DNA from: Massilia sp. 9096
Lineage (GTDB): Bacteria > Pseudomonadota > Gammaproteobacteria > Burkholderiales > Burkholderiaceae_D
Assembly (NCBI RefSeq): GCF_000745265.1
Contig: NZ_JQNN01000001.1
Span: 744,001 to 808,000 of the forward strand
Direction of reading: 5' to 3'
DNA length: 64,000 nt
Below, in pieces: positions 51,796 to 61,139 of this stretch (position 1 is its first letter; every line of letters begins with the position of its first letter). The position numbers and the translations under genes were made by a program. Below the pieces are notes generated by a model that was not told the origin of the DNA, did not search any database, and worked only from the letters and a program-made list of their open reading frames with translations.

Positions 51796-54700
51796 ATGCC
51801 CGCCACCGAACTCCTCGACCTCAGCGCGTCCCGTGCCTTGCCGGGCCGCCTGGCGCGGCTGGCGCGCCTGAGCGGCCAATCGCTGTACGGCGCGCTGCTG
51901 CTGATGGCCCTCGGTGGCCTGGCGCTGCCGGCCCTGGTCGGCGGCTACTTCCTGCTCGGCGTGCAGGAGCAGCAGTCCGCACGCCATGAACTGAACGAGT
52001 CGCTCCAGCGCAATGCCGACATCCTGGCGCTGGGGATGCAGGAATCGCTGTGGAACATGAACCTTGACGCCGCCAGTTCGCTGGTCGATTCGCTGATGCG
52101 CGACCCGGCCGTGCTGCACGTGCACGTGCAGGCCCAGGGCGACGCCGACTTCCTCGACCGGCGCGCCGGCGTGAGTCCGGGCGGGCACGTGCTGCACGCC
52201 GAGCGCGAAGTGGTGGTGCACGGCCAGCCGATCGGGCGCGTCGCGGTCGAGATGGACGACAGCCGCAACCAGCAAAGCCTGCGCGCCAAGCAATGGCGTT
52301 ACGCGATGGTGCTGGGCGGGCAGCTGGCGGTGTCGCTGCTGCTGATCATGCTGCTGCTCAGGCGCCGCCTGGTGGCGCCGCTGGGCACGCTGATGGCGTT
52401 TTCCGATCGCCTCTCGCAGGGCCGCTTTGACACGCCGCTGGCGCTGGCCAGCCGCGACGAACTGGGCCGCCTGGGCCGCCAGATGGAGCGCATGCGCATC
52501 GCGATCGGCGAACTGTTCGAGGACATCGGCCGGCGCGAGGAACGCTTTCGCAGCATCGTGACCCAGGTGCCGGGCGCGGTGTTCCGCGTGCGTCCGGGCG
52601 GCGCCATCGACTTCGTCAGCGACGCCATCGAAGCGATCTCCGGCTATCCGGCGCAGCGCTTCATCGGCGCCTCGAGCGACCGCTGGAGCGACATCATCCG
52701 CCCCGAGGACCGGCGCCAGCACTATCGCACGATCAAGGAGGCGATGCTCGACGTGCGTGCGTACGAGATCGAATACCGCATCGTCGACGCCAACGGCATC
52801 GAGCGCTGGCTGCTCGAGAGCGGCCAGCCCGCCGCCTTCGATGGCGAGCAGGTGTACTGGATCGACGGCATCATTTCCGACATCAGCCAGCGCAAGGACA
52901 ACGAGATGCGCATCGAGGCGCTGCTGGCCGAGCAGGACGCCGTGCTGGACAACGTCATGTTCGGCATCGTGCACGTACGCGCGCGCCGCGTGGTGTCGAC
53001 CAACCGCCGCTTCGAGGCCTTGTTCGGCTACCGCGAAGGCGAGCTGGCCGGCGAGTCGATCGGACGCCTGTTCCCCGACGAGACCGATTACCGCCAGGGA
53101 CTCGAGGCCAGCTATCCGCCGCTGGCGCAGGGCGGCGACTACAGCGACGAGCGCCAGTTCCGGCGCGCCGACGGCAGCCTGGTGTGGTGCACGGTGAGCG
53201 GGCGCGCGCTCGATGCCGAACGCGTCGACGCCGGCAGCATCTGGGTCTTCGCCGACGTCACCGAGCGCCGCCAGGCCGAGGAAAAGCTGCGCCTGTCGGC
53301 CACCGTGCTGGAACACATCGCCGATGGCGTGATGGTGCTCGACGTGCACGGCCGCATCGTCGCCACCAACCCGGCCTTCACGCAGATCACCGGCTATACC
53401 GAAGCCGAGGCGCTCGGCACCCATTCGAGCCTGACGCGGGTGAATCATCCGGGCCACTCGGCACTGTGGCGCGACATCGAGGAAACCGGCTTCTGGCGCG
53501 GCGAGACCTGGAACCGCCGCAAGAACGGCGAGGCCTACCTCGAATGGCTGACCGTGTCGACGGTGCACCACGACGCCGGCGCCGTCACCCATTACGTGTG
53601 CGTGTTCAGCGACGTCACCAAGGCGCGCGAATCGCAGGAGGAGCTCGATCACCTGGCGCACCACGACGCGCTCACCGGGCTGCCCAACCGCTTGCTGTTC
53701 CACGACCGCCTGGAACACGCGATGGTGCGCGCGGCGCGCTGCGAGCGCCCGCTGGCGGTGATGTTCATCGACCTGGACCGCTTCAAGACCGTCAACGACA
53801 CGCTTGGCCACCACGTCGGCGACGAGCTGCTCAAGCAGGTCGCGCACAACCTCTCAGGCTGCCTGCGCGAAGGCGACACGCTGGCGCGCCTGGGCGGCGA
53901 CGAGTTCATCGTGATGCTCGAGGACGTCGACGGCGAGCACGGCGCGGCCCTGATCGCGGAAAAGCTGATGGCGTTGTTCGAGCGCCCGGTGCTGTTGTCG
54001 GAGCATGAGCTGTTCGTCACCGGGAGCGTCGGCATCAGCCTGTTTCCGCAGGATGCGAGCGACCTCAACGTCCTGGTGCGCAACGCCGATGTCGCTATGT
54101 ACCAGGCCAAGGCGCGCGGGCGCAACGGCTACCGGTTCTATGCGCCGTCGATGGATGGCGAAGGCGTCGAGCGCCTGCGCCTGGAAACGCTGCTGCGGCG
54201 CTCGATCGAGCGCGGCGAGATGCGCCTGGCCTACCAGCCTCAGGTGGCGATCGAGGGCGACGCCGAGGGCGGGCGCCTGCTCGGTGTCGAGGCCCTGGTG
54301 CGCTGGCATAATGCCGAGTTGGGCGAGGTGCCGCCGGAGCGCTTCATTCCGCTGGCCGAGGACATCGGCTTCATTGCCCAGCTGGGCGGCTGGGTGCTGG
54401 AGGAAGCATGCCGCCAGATGGTGGCGTGGGAGCGCGCCGGCCTGGCGGTGCCGAAGATGGCGGTCAACCTGTCGGGACGCCAGTTCGACCGCGGCAGCAT
54501 CGCCGGCCAGGTGCACCAGGCGCTGCTCGATACCGGCCTGGCGCCGCCCCGCCTGCAGCTCGAGGTGACCGAGTCGGTCATCATGAACACCGCCGACGCG
54601 CTTTCGTTCATCAACGACCTGCATGCGCTCGGGGTCGAGCTGGCGATCGACGACTTCGGTACCGGCTACTCTTCGCTGGCCTACCTGAAGCAGATGCCGG

Positions 54701-55011
54701 TGCAGACGCTGAAGATCGACCGCAGCTTCATCCGCGACATCGCCGGCGATGGCGTCGATGAGGCGGACGACCGCGCGATCGCCAGCGCCATCATCCAGCT
54801 CGGCAAGAGCCTGGGCCTGGCGGTGATCGCCGAGGGCGTCGAGAGCGAGGCGCAAGCCGCCTTCCTGCTGCGCCACGGCTGCAACCGCGCGCAGGGCTAT
54901 CTGTACGGCCGGCCGATGGCGCCGGACCGCTTGTTGGAAGAATGGAGACCAGATCACGATGCGAGACGCGAGCAGCCCGGAGCCGGGCGAGGAGAAGCCG
55001 GTCCGGCCTGA
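51796..55011 (+). CDS. Multi-PAS GGDEF-EAL cyclic-di-GMP signalling protein
   Basis: A 1071-residue inner-membrane protein. TM1 (about 32-55: LLLMALGGLALPALVGGYFL), periplasmic sensor (about 56-170), TM2 (about 175-192: LGGQLAVSLLLIMLLL), HAMP (about 195-245), three PAS domains (about 250-375, 375-495, 495-620), GGDEF (about 625-790) with an intact LGGDEF at about 699-704 and IDLDRFKTVND, and EAL (about 800-1055) with VEALVRW, NLSGRQF, EVTESVI, IDDFGTGYSSLAYL and EGVES. Both catalytic domains look competent. The start lacks a clear ribosome-binding site. Its last 53 bases overlap the molybdenum subunit gene. Confidence 0.93.
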   Translation: MPATELLDLSASRALPGRLARLARLSGQSLYGALLLMALGGLALPALVGGYFLLGVQEQQSARHELNESLQRNADILALGMQESLWNMNLDAASSLVDSLMRDPAVLHVHVQAQGDADFLDRRAGVSPGGHVLHAEREVVVHGQPIGRVAVEMDDSRNQQSLRAKQWRYAMVLGGQLAVSLLLIMLLLRRRLVAPLGTLMAFSDRLSQGRFDTPLALASRDELGRLGRQMERMRIAIGELFEDIGRREERFRSIVTQVPGAVFRVRPGGAIDFVSDAIEAISGYPAQRFIGASSDRWSDIIRPEDRRQHYRTIKEAMLDVRAYEIEYRIVDANGIERWLLESGQPAAFDGEQVYWIDGIISDISQRKDNEMRIEALLAEQDAVLDNVMFGIVHVRARRVVSTNRRFEALFGYREGELAGESIGRLFPDETDYRQGLEASYPPLAQGGDYSDERQFRRADGSLVWCTVSGRALDAERVDAGSIWVFADVTERRQAEEKLRLSATVLEHIADGVMVLDVHGRIVATNPAFTQITGYTEAEALGTHSSLTRVNHPGHSALWRDIEETGFWRGETWNRRKNGEAYLEWLTVSTVHHDAGAVTHYVCVFSDVTKARESQEELDHLAHHDALTGLPNRLLFHDRLEHAMVRAARCERPLAVMFIDLDRFKTVNDTLGHHVGDELLKQVAHNLSGCLREGDTLARLGGDEFIVMLEDVDGEHGAALIAEKLMALFERPVLLSEHELFVTGSVGISLFPQDASDLNVLVRNADVAMYQAKARGRNGYRFYAPSMDGEGVERLRLETLLRRSIERGEMRLAYQPQVAIEGDAEGGRLLGVEALVRWHNAELGEVPPERFIPLAEDIGFIAQLGGWVLEEACRQMVAWERAGLAVPKMAVNLSGRQFDRGSIAGQVHQALLDTGLAPPRLQLEVTESVIMNTADALSFINDLHALGVELAIDDFGTGYSSLAYLKQMPVQTLKIDRSFIRDIAGDGVDEADDRAIASAIIQLGKSLGLAVIAEGVESEAQAAFLLRHGCNRAQGYLYGRPMAPDRLLEEWRPDHDARREQPGAGRGEAGPA

Positions 55012-57280
55012 GCCGGCCGCGAAGACCGGCCGGCGCGCCTTCCTGCTGGGCGGGCTGGCCCTGGGCGGCGCGCTGGTGGTCGGCTGGGGCGTCGCGCCGC
55101 CGCGCCAGCGCCTGCGCGCGGCGAGAAAGCTGGCGCTCGAATCGGGCGCGGTGGCGCTCAACGGCTGGGTCGCGATCGCGCCCGACGGCACGGTGTCGGT
55201 GGTGGTCCCGCGCAGCGAGATGGGGCAGGGCGTCACGACCGCACTGCCGATGCTGCTGGCCGAGGAACTCGACGCGCCCTTGGCGTCGGTGCGGATCTCG
55301 CAGGCGCCGCTCGACAAGATCTTCGGCAACCTGGCCGTCATGCGCGACAACCTGCCGTTCCGCCCGGACGACCGCGGCAGCGTCAAGCAGGGCGTGCGCT
55401 GGGTGATGGGCAAGGTCGGGCGCGAGCTCGGCATCATGTTCACCGGCGGCTCGACCAGCGTCAAGGACGCCTGGCAGCCGATGCGCGAAGCCGGCGCGGT
55501 CGCGCGCGCGATGCTGCTCGCGGCCGCGGCCGAGCGCTGGAACGTCGACGCCGCCGGGCTGCGCACCGAAGACGGCAACGTGCTGCACCCGGACGGGCGG
55601 CGCATCTCGTACGGCGCGCTGGCGGGGCGCGCAGCCGTGGTCGGCGCCAGCATCGGCGTGGACGACATCAAGCTCAAGTCGCCGCGCGACTTCAAGTTGA
55701 TCGGCAAGCCGGCGCCGCGCCGCGACAGCGCGATCAAGGTCGACGGCAGCGCGCTGTTCGGCATCGACGCCCGCCCGGAAGGCTTGCTGTACGCGGCCCT
55801 GAAGATGGCGCCGGCGCTGGGTTCAAGCGTGGCGTCGTTCGACGCGGCCAAGGTCCTGGGCATGCCGGGCGTGCTCGAGGTGGTCGACGTCTCGAACGCG
55901 GTGGCGCCGCTGTCGGGCGCCGGCGCGGCGGTCGCGGTCGTGGCCGGCAGCTGGTGGCAGGCCAGGCAGGCGGCGCAGGCGCTGCCGGTGAGCTGGCGCG
56001 CAGGTCCCGATGCCTCCCTGTCGAGCGAGGCGCTGTTCGCCGCGTTTTCGAAAAGCCTGGACCAGGAATCGGGCTACTGTTTTGTTGACGAAGGCAGCCA
56101 GGACGTGGCCGGCGCCGAGACGACGGTCCACGCCGAGTACCGCGCGCCTTTCCTGGCGCACGCCGCGATGGAGCCGCTCAACTGCACCGCCCAGATGGTG
56201 GACGGCAAAGTCAGGGTCTGGACCTCGACCCAGGTGCCGAGCGTGGCCGCGGACGCGGCCGCCAAGGCGGCCGGGGTCGGGCGCGACGACGTCACGGTCG
56301 AGGCGATGCTGCTGGGCGGCGGCTTCGGGCGGCGCCTGGAAGTCGACATGGTGGCGCAGACGGTGGCGATCGCCAAGGCGTTGCGCGGCCGCCCGGTGCA
56401 GCTGATCTGGACGCGCGAGGACGACGTCCAGCACGACGTCTACCGTCCGGCGGCGCTGGCGCGCTTTACCGCCAGGCTGGGCCAGGGCGGGCGTCTGCTG
56501 GCCTGGGACAACCGCTCGGTCAGCGGGGCGATCGGCCACCAGTACTTCCCGCGCGCGCTCGGCCTGCCCGGCTTGGGGCCGGACAAGACCACTGCCGAGG
56601 GCGAATACGACATGCAATACGCCGTGCCGAACCTGCGCGTGGCGCACGTGACGGTGGACAGTGCGGTGCCGATCGGCTACTGGCGCTCGGTCGGCCACTC
56701 GCACAATGCCTTCTTCAAGGAGAGCTTCATGGACGAGGTCGCGCACGCGGCCGGCAGGGACCCGGTCCTGCTGCGGCGCGAGCTCCTGGCGGACCATCCG
56801 CGCCACCTGGCGGTGCTCGACGCCGCCCTCGCGCGCGCGGGCGACGCGCCGGCGCGACGCGCGCACGGGGTGGCGCTGCACCAGTCGTTCGGCACCATCG
56901 TGGCGCAGGTGGCCGAGGTGTCGGTCGAGGGCGGGGACATCCGTGTGCACCGCGTGGTGTGCGCGGTCGATTGCGGGATCGTGGTCAATCCGAACATCGC
57001 GGCCCAGCAGGTCGAAGGTGCCGTGCTGTTCGGGCTGTCGGCGGCGCTGGCGGGCGAGATCACGCTGCGCGACGGCCGCGTCCAGCAAACCAACTTCGGC
57101 GACTATCCGGTGCTGCGCATGGGGCAGGCGCCAGTGGTCGAGACGATCCTGATGCCCAGCGGCGAGCCGCCCGAAGGCATGGGCGAACCCGCGGTGCCGC
57201 CGGTGGCGCCGGCGGTGGCGAATGCGCTGTTCAAGCTGACCGGGCAGCGGCTGCGCAGCTTGCCGTTGAAACTGGCGTAA
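54959..57280 (+). CDS. Molybdenum hydroxylase large subunit (xanthine dehydrogenase/IorB type), Tat-exported
   Basis: A 773-residue molybdopterin-cytosine-dinucleotide-type subunit. A Tat signal (KTGRRAFLLGGLALGGALVV, about residues 22-42) shows export to the periplasm. Family motifs: SEMGQGVTTALPMLLAEELD, FTGGSTSVKDAW, EAMLLGGGFGRRLEVDMVAQ, WTREDDVQHDVYRP, PIGYWRSVGHSHNAFFKESF and the terminal GEPAVPPVAPAVANALF carrying the catalytic Glu of this group. The usual partner, a 2Fe-2S subunit (IorA type), is not adjacent. The start overlaps the previous gene by 53 bases with a GGAG nearby. Substrate (aldehyde or N-heterocycle) is unknown. Confidence 0.9.
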   Translation: MRDASSPEPGEEKPVRPEPAAKTGRRAFLLGGLALGGALVVGWGVAPPRQRLRAARKLALESGAVALNGWVAIAPDGTVSVVVPRSEMGQGVTTALPMLLAEELDAPLASVRISQAPLDKIFGNLAVMRDNLPFRPDDRGSVKQGVRWVMGKVGRELGIMFTGGSTSVKDAWQPMREAGAVARAMLLAAAAERWNVDAAGLRTEDGNVLHPDGRRISYGALAGRAAVVGASIGVDDIKLKSPRDFKLIGKPAPRRDSAIKVDGSALFGIDARPEGLLYAALKMAPALGSSVASFDAAKVLGMPGVLEVVDVSNAVAPLSGAGAAVAVVAGSWWQARQAAQALPVSWRAGPDASLSSEALFAAFSKSLDQESGYCFVDEGSQDVAGAETTVHAEYRAPFLAHAAMEPLNCTAQMVDGKVRVWTSTQVPSVAADAAAKAAGVGRDDVTVEAMLLGGGFGRRLEVDMVAQTVAIAKALRGRPVQLIWTREDDVQHDVYRPAALARFTARLGQGGRLLAWDNRSVSGAIGHQYFPRALGLPGLGPDKTTAEGEYDMQYAVPNLRVAHVTVDSAVPIGYWRSVGHSHNAFFKESFMDEVAHAAGRDPVLLRRELLADHPRHLAVLDAALARAGDAPARRAHGVALHQSFGTIVAQVAEVSVEGGDIRVHRVVCAVDCGIVVNPNIAAQQVEGAVLFGLSAALAGEITLRDGRVQQTNFGDYPVLRMGQAPVVETILMPSGEPPEGMGEPAVPPVAPAVANALFKLTGQRLRSLPLKLA

Positions 57281-57283
57281 GGC

Positions 57284-57721
57284 TCAATCGTCGGCGTTGG
57301 CCAGCAGCGTGCGCAGGTTGCACGCTTGCTGCCAGCCACGCCGCTCTTCGTTCGAGCCGGCCAGGCGCGCCAGTTCGTCGGGCGCCAGCGCCGCCTTGGC
57401 CTGCACCAGGCGGTCGGCCACGTTGGGGTCGGGCAGCATGGTGCCGTAAAAGGCGACCACGTCGTCGCGCTGCAGCAGCAGGGTCGGGAAGTTTTCCACG
57501 TCGAGGTCGCCGACCACGCCGGCCTGGTCTTCGACGTCGATCCAGACGAAGGTCTTGTCGGGGTGGCGCGCGGCCAGCGCGTCGAAAGCGGTGCGGTAGG
57601 ATGAGCACGTGCCGCACCAGGCGGCGCACAGGCAGGCGACGATCCAGCCGCCGCCGTCGAGGGCGGCGGTCAGCTGGTCGCGGTTGTCAAGCTCGAGAGT
57701 CAGGCTGGGCATGGACGGCAT
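57284..57721 (-). CDS. Thioredoxin-fold protein with WCGTC active site
   Basis: A 145-residue cytosolic protein. The thioredoxin fold has WIVACLCAAWCGTCSSYRTA with the CxxC (about residue 37-40), FVWIDVEDQAGVVGDLDVEN and the cis-Pro in ENFPTLLL. The sequence differs from TrxA (WCGTC for WCGPC), as in thioredoxin-family proteins of unknown partner. The start may be 57721 or 57712; no Shine-Dalgarno. It is divergent from tsaB with only 52 bases between. Confidence 0.87.
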   Translation of the reverse strand: MPSMPSLTLELDNRDQLTAALDGGGWIVACLCAAWCGTCSSYRTAFDALAARHPDKTFVWIDVEDQAGVVGDLDVENFPTLLLQRDDVVAFYGTMLPDPNVADRLVQAKAALAPDELARLAGSNEERRGWQQACNLRTLLANADD

Positions 57722-57773
57722 TTTACAACGATCGGCGCTTTTGGCGGGCCGGGGCGGCGGGTTAGAATACGGC

Positions 57774-58517
57774 ATGCCGATCATCCTTGCCATCGAAACC
57801 TCGTCCGAACTGGCGTCCTGCGCCTTGTTGAACACCAGCGTGCCGTCTGCCGCCACGCGGCCGGCTGTCCTGGCGCGCGAATCCGCCAGCGTGCGTACGC
57901 ACTCGCAAGCCATCCTGCCGATGGTGCAGGAACTGCTGCGCGAAGCCGGCGTGACGCTGGCGGACTGCGACGCCATCGCCTTCGGCGCCGGTCCCGGCTC
58001 CTTCACCGGTGTGCGCACCGCTTGCGGCGTGGCCCAGGGCCTGGCGTTCGGCGCCGGCCTGGCGACGCTGCCGCTGGTGACCCTCGAAGCGATGGCCGAG
58101 GCGTGCCGCGCGCGGTCCGGCGCAACCGAGGTCTTGACCGTGCTCGACGCGCGCATGGGCGAGGTCTACTGGGCCCAGTATCGCTGGGACGGTGGCTGGG
58201 AAATCGTCGCCGAGCCGGTGCTGTCGGCCCCTGGCGCGGTGGCGCCGCTGCCAGTGGCGGACGGCGCCGTGCTGGCTGCGTGCGGCAACGGTTTCGCGGC
58301 GTATCCGGAAGCATTTGCCGATCAGCCTTTCGCCGCCGCGGCCGATGCTTCGATCCTGCCGCACGCGCGCGAACTGGCCGTGCTGGGCGTGGCCGCGCTG
58401 GCGGCCGGCCGTGCGGTGCCGGCCGACGAAGCCCAGCCGATCTACCTGCGCAACAAGGTCGCCTACACCAGCGCCGAGCGCCAGGCGATCAACGCGGCCA
58501 AGGCGGGCGCGGCATGA
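57774..58517 (+). CDS. tsaB: tRNA threonylcarbamoyladenosine biosynthesis protein TsaB
   Basis: Partner of TsaD/TsaE in making t6A37 on ANN-decoding tRNAs. The 247 residues have the ASKHA fold: IILAIETSSELASCALL, the RTHSQAILPMVQELLREAGV helix and AFGAGPGSFTGVRTACGVAQ. TTGGCG (57741-57746), 16 bases, TAGAAT (57763-57768) lie just 5 bases before the ATG, so the message may be leaderless. It overlaps rimI by 4 bases. Confidence 0.94.
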   Translation: MPIILAIETSSELASCALLNTSVPSAATRPAVLARESASVRTHSQAILPMVQELLREAGVTLADCDAIAFGAGPGSFTGVRTACGVAQGLAFGAGLATLPLVTLEAMAEACRARSGATEVLTVLDARMGEVYWAQYRWDGGWEIVAEPVLSAPGAVAPLPVADGAVLAACGNGFAAYPEAFADQPFAAAADASILPHARELAVLGVAALAAGRAVPADEAQPIYLRNKVAYTSAERQAINAAKAGAA

Positions 58518-59068
58518 CCGGGCGGGAACTGGACGCCGGTCTGGCGCCGGCCCAGGCAACGCAGCCGGGCGCGGGGCAGGGCGCGGGGCAGGGCGTAAAT
58601 CCGGGCCGCCTCCTGCTGCGCCCGATGGTCATGGCCGACGTCGACGCCGTGCACGCGCTCGAATGCAGCGTATTCCCGCATCCGTGGAGGCGCGCCAACT
58701 TCATCGATTCGCTGCGCAGCGGCTACGACGCCTGGGTGCTGGCCGACGCCGACGCGCAGGGCGCCGATGGCGCGCTGATCGGCTACTTCCTGTCGATGTA
58801 TGCGGTGGACGAAGCGCACCTGCTCGACGTCGCGGTCAGCGCCGGCCGTCAGGGCGCGGGTCTGGGGCGATTGCTGCTGGACCGCATCGCCGCGCGCGCG
58901 CGCGACAAGGGCATGGCCACCATCTTCCTCGAAGTGCGGCCGTCGAACGAGCGCGCCCTGCAGGTCTACCGCCGATACGGCTATACCGAGATCGGCCGCC
59001 GCAAGGCTTATTATCCGGCGCATGAAGGCAAACGCGAGGATGCGATCATCATGAGGCTGGAACTATGA
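58514..59068 (+). CDS. rimI: Ribosomal-protein-alanine N-acetyltransferase RimI
   Basis: GNAT acetyltransferase (184 residues) acting on ribosomal protein S18 in model species. GNAT motifs: MADVDAVHALECSVFPHPW, LLDVAVSAGRQGAGLGRLLL (acetyl-CoA loop), FLEVRPSNERALQVYRRYGY and the IGRRKAYYP end. An N-terminal extension of about 36 residues containing GAGQGAGQG is longer than usual. ATGA overlaps with tsaB upstream and with the uracil glycosylase frame downstream, so the three are translationally coupled. Confidence 0.92.
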   Translation: MTGRELDAGLAPAQATQPGAGQGAGQGVNPGRLLLRPMVMADVDAVHALECSVFPHPWRRANFIDSLRSGYDAWVLADADAQGADGALIGYFLSMYAVDEAHLLDVAVSAGRQGAGLGRLLLDRIAARARDKGMATIFLEVRPSNERALQVYRRYGYTEIGRRKAYYPAHEGKREDAIIMRLEL

Positions 59069-60077
59069 GCGCCTTCAGCGAACGCGACGCCGTCTTCCTG
59101 GCCGAGATGGGGCTGGCGCCGCTCTGGCGTCTGCGCGATGCGGCGGGGGCGGGCGATGTGGTGATCGACGCCGAGGCAGGGGTGCAAGCGGCCGCCGTCG
59201 CCGAGGCGCCCGCGCAGGCGCATCCACCTGCGCCCGTGCCCGTGGCTGCACCCGCAGCCGCACCCGCACCCGCACCCGCACCCGCACCCGCACCCGCACC
59301 CGCGCAAACGCAGGTGCCCGCGCCTGCGCCCGCGAGCGGCCCCGGCCGCTGCAGCGCGTCGCCCAGTCGGCCTCGGCCCTGGAGCCGGTCGTACCGCCGC
59401 CGGCCAACCCGGACGCCGCCTGGGACGACGACGCGCTGGCGACCGACGCCACGCCGGACGAGATCGCGGCCATGGACTGGGACCAGCTGCAGCTGGCGGT
59501 CGCCGCTTGCCGCCGCTGCAGCGCCTGCCGCGACGGCCGCGCGCCGGTGCCGGGTACAGGCGCCAAGACAGCGCGCTGGATGGTCGCGGCCGGCGCTTCG
59601 ACTGCGGCCGACGAAAAGGCGCGCATCCCGCTGGCGGGCGACCCCGGCAAACTGCTCGACAACATGCTGAGCGCGGTCGGCCTGGCGCGCACGCGCGACG
59701 TCTACATCACCAATCTGATCAAGTGCCGCCCGACCACGGTCGCCGGGACCGAACGCGCGCCCACCGCGGACGAAGCGGCGGCCTGCCGTCCCTTCCTCGA
59801 GCGCGAGCTGGTCCTCACCGGCGCGGAGACCGTGCTGACCCTGGGCCAGATCGCCGCCAACACGCTGCTCGGCCGCGCGCTGACCGAGCCGCTGGCCGGC
59901 GTGCGCGGCCAGGCCCATGCGCTGCAAGCCGGCGACAGGGGCGTGCACCTGGTCGCGACCCTGCACCCGGGCCAGCTGCTGCAGCGCGGACTCGACAAGG
60001 CATCGGTGTGGGCGGATCTGTGCCGGGCGCGCGCCGACGCTAGCAATGGTGGCAACCGCGGTGACCGGCCCGGCTGA
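59065..60077 (+). pseudogene. Uracil-DNA glycosylase (family 4-like), frameshifted
   Basis: Two parts of one gene in different frames. The first (59065-about 59342, MSAFSERDAVFLAEMGLAPL then an Ala/Pro tract) starts by ATGA overlap with rimI. The second (from about 59343 to 60077) reads RPLQRVAQSASALEPVV and continues into the catalytic domain: VPGTGAKTARWM, YITNLIKCRPTTV, LGQIAANTLLG and the ATLHPGQLLQ motif. Adding one C to the four-C run at 59340-59343 would join them (SGP-RPLQ). So this is a real frameshift, a sequencing error, or a programmed event. An ATG at 59472 could give a shorter 201-residue enzyme lacking the N-terminal part; the four family-4 cluster cysteines appear in it (CRRCSAC, IKCRP, AACRP). 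Confidence 0.7.
59261..59302 (+). repeat. Hexanucleotide repeat (CACCCG)7 in the glycosylase gene
   Basis: Seven tandem CACCCG units encoding Ala-Pro pairs, 40 bases upstream of the frameshift site. Confidence 0.9.
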
Positions 60078-61032
60078 CAACTACCAGGCTGACTTCGAGC
60101 GCCGCTGGGGCCACCTGCGGCGCGCGCGGGTGCGGGCGCTGGCCTGGCTGCTCGACGCCCCCGACCTGCTCGACGCCCACGATCCGCACTGGGAAGGGCG
60201 CATCGCCAGCCTTGGCCCGGTGACGTTTGAAACCGAGCGCTGGCTGACCGAACTGGACGCCGATCCGGCCCCACTCGACGCCCTGCTCGGCGCCAAGATG
60301 ATGACGCGCCTGGGCCTGTACGCCGAAAAACTGATGGCGCTGTATTTCGCCCACCAGGGCCGGCTGGTCGCGCATGGCGTGCAGGTGCGCGCCGCGCGCA
60401 ACGACACGGTCGGCGAGTTCGACTTCCTGCTCGACGACGGCGCCGGTGGCCTGGAACACATCGAGTTCGCCACCAAGTTCTATCTATTGCAGGAAGGCGT
60501 GCACGGGCAGCTTGCCGATAGCTTCGACGCCTTCGTCGGCCCCAACCTGGCCGACAGCCTGGGCCGCAAGATGCGCAAGGTGTTCGACCATCAGCTGGAA
60601 CTGGGCAAGCACCCGGCCGCCCGGGACGTGCTGCCGCGCCCGGTGACGAGTGCGAAGGCGCTGGTCAAGGGCTGGCTGTTCTATCCTGCCGGAACCTACC
60701 ATGAACTGGCGCTGCGCGGCATCGCGGCGCGCCATTGCCGCGGCTTCTGGTGCGCGCTGTCGGAGCTGGATCGGCTGGAGGGGGATCGCTTCCTGGTGCT
60801 GCCGCGCCTGCGGTGGCTGGCGCCGTTCAGCGCCCAATCGGCGACCTGGATGCTGGACCGCTCTCGATTGCGCGCTGAACTCGAAGACCATTTCGCGCAG
60901 TCCAACGGGCCGGTGCTGGTCTCGCTGGTGGGCGAAGGGGAGGGCCGCATCGTCGAATTCGAGCGCGGCTTCATCGTGCCGGACGATTGGCGGACGCGTG
61001 CCGGTGAGCGCGGGGCGGCGCCGACGGTTTAA
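60046..61032 (+). CDS. DUF1853 family protein
   Basis: A 328-residue protein of the DUF1853 family, with a PD-(D/E)XK-nuclease-like core. Family words: FERRWGHLRRARVRALAWLL, DAHDPHWEGRIASLGPV, MTRLGLYAEKLMALYFAH, FDFLLDD (acidic active-site-like), HIEFATKFYLL (E-x-K pattern) and the conserved AKALVKGWLFYPAG. Function unknown; the fold suggests nucleic-acid cleavage, which is inference. It overlaps the glycosylase end by 32 bases. Confidence 0.88.
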   Translation: MVATAVTGPADNYQADFERRWGHLRRARVRALAWLLDAPDLLDAHDPHWEGRIASLGPVTFETERWLTELDADPAPLDALLGAKMMTRLGLYAEKLMALYFAHQGRLVAHGVQVRAARNDTVGEFDFLLDDGAGGLEHIEFATKFYLLQEGVHGQLADSFDAFVGPNLADSLGRKMRKVFDHQLELGKHPAARDVLPRPVTSAKALVKGWLFYPAGTYHELALRGIAARHCRGFWCALSELDRLEGDRFLVLPRLRWLAPFSAQSATWMLDRSRLRAELEDHFAQSNGPVLVSLVGEGEGRIVEFERGFIVPDDWRTRAGERGAAPTV

Positions 61033-61139
61033 GACGAGTTTTCGCTTTGGCGAGCTGCAATTCATGCCTGATCGGATCGATTCGGCGGGAAGCGGACGTC
61101 TGTAGCATCTTCACTTATTCGATAGCACGGACAGGTGCC

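Noticed and set aside
52000..53847. Long minus-strand frame antisense to the GGDEF-EAL gene
   Set aside because: Ala/Val/His-rich shadow typical of high-GC antisense; the plus strand shows PAS, GGDEF and EAL signatures.
59507..60043. Alternative plus-strand frame within the uracil glycosylase gene
   Set aside because: Arg-rich shadow; the frame at 59472-60077 has all glycosylase motifs.
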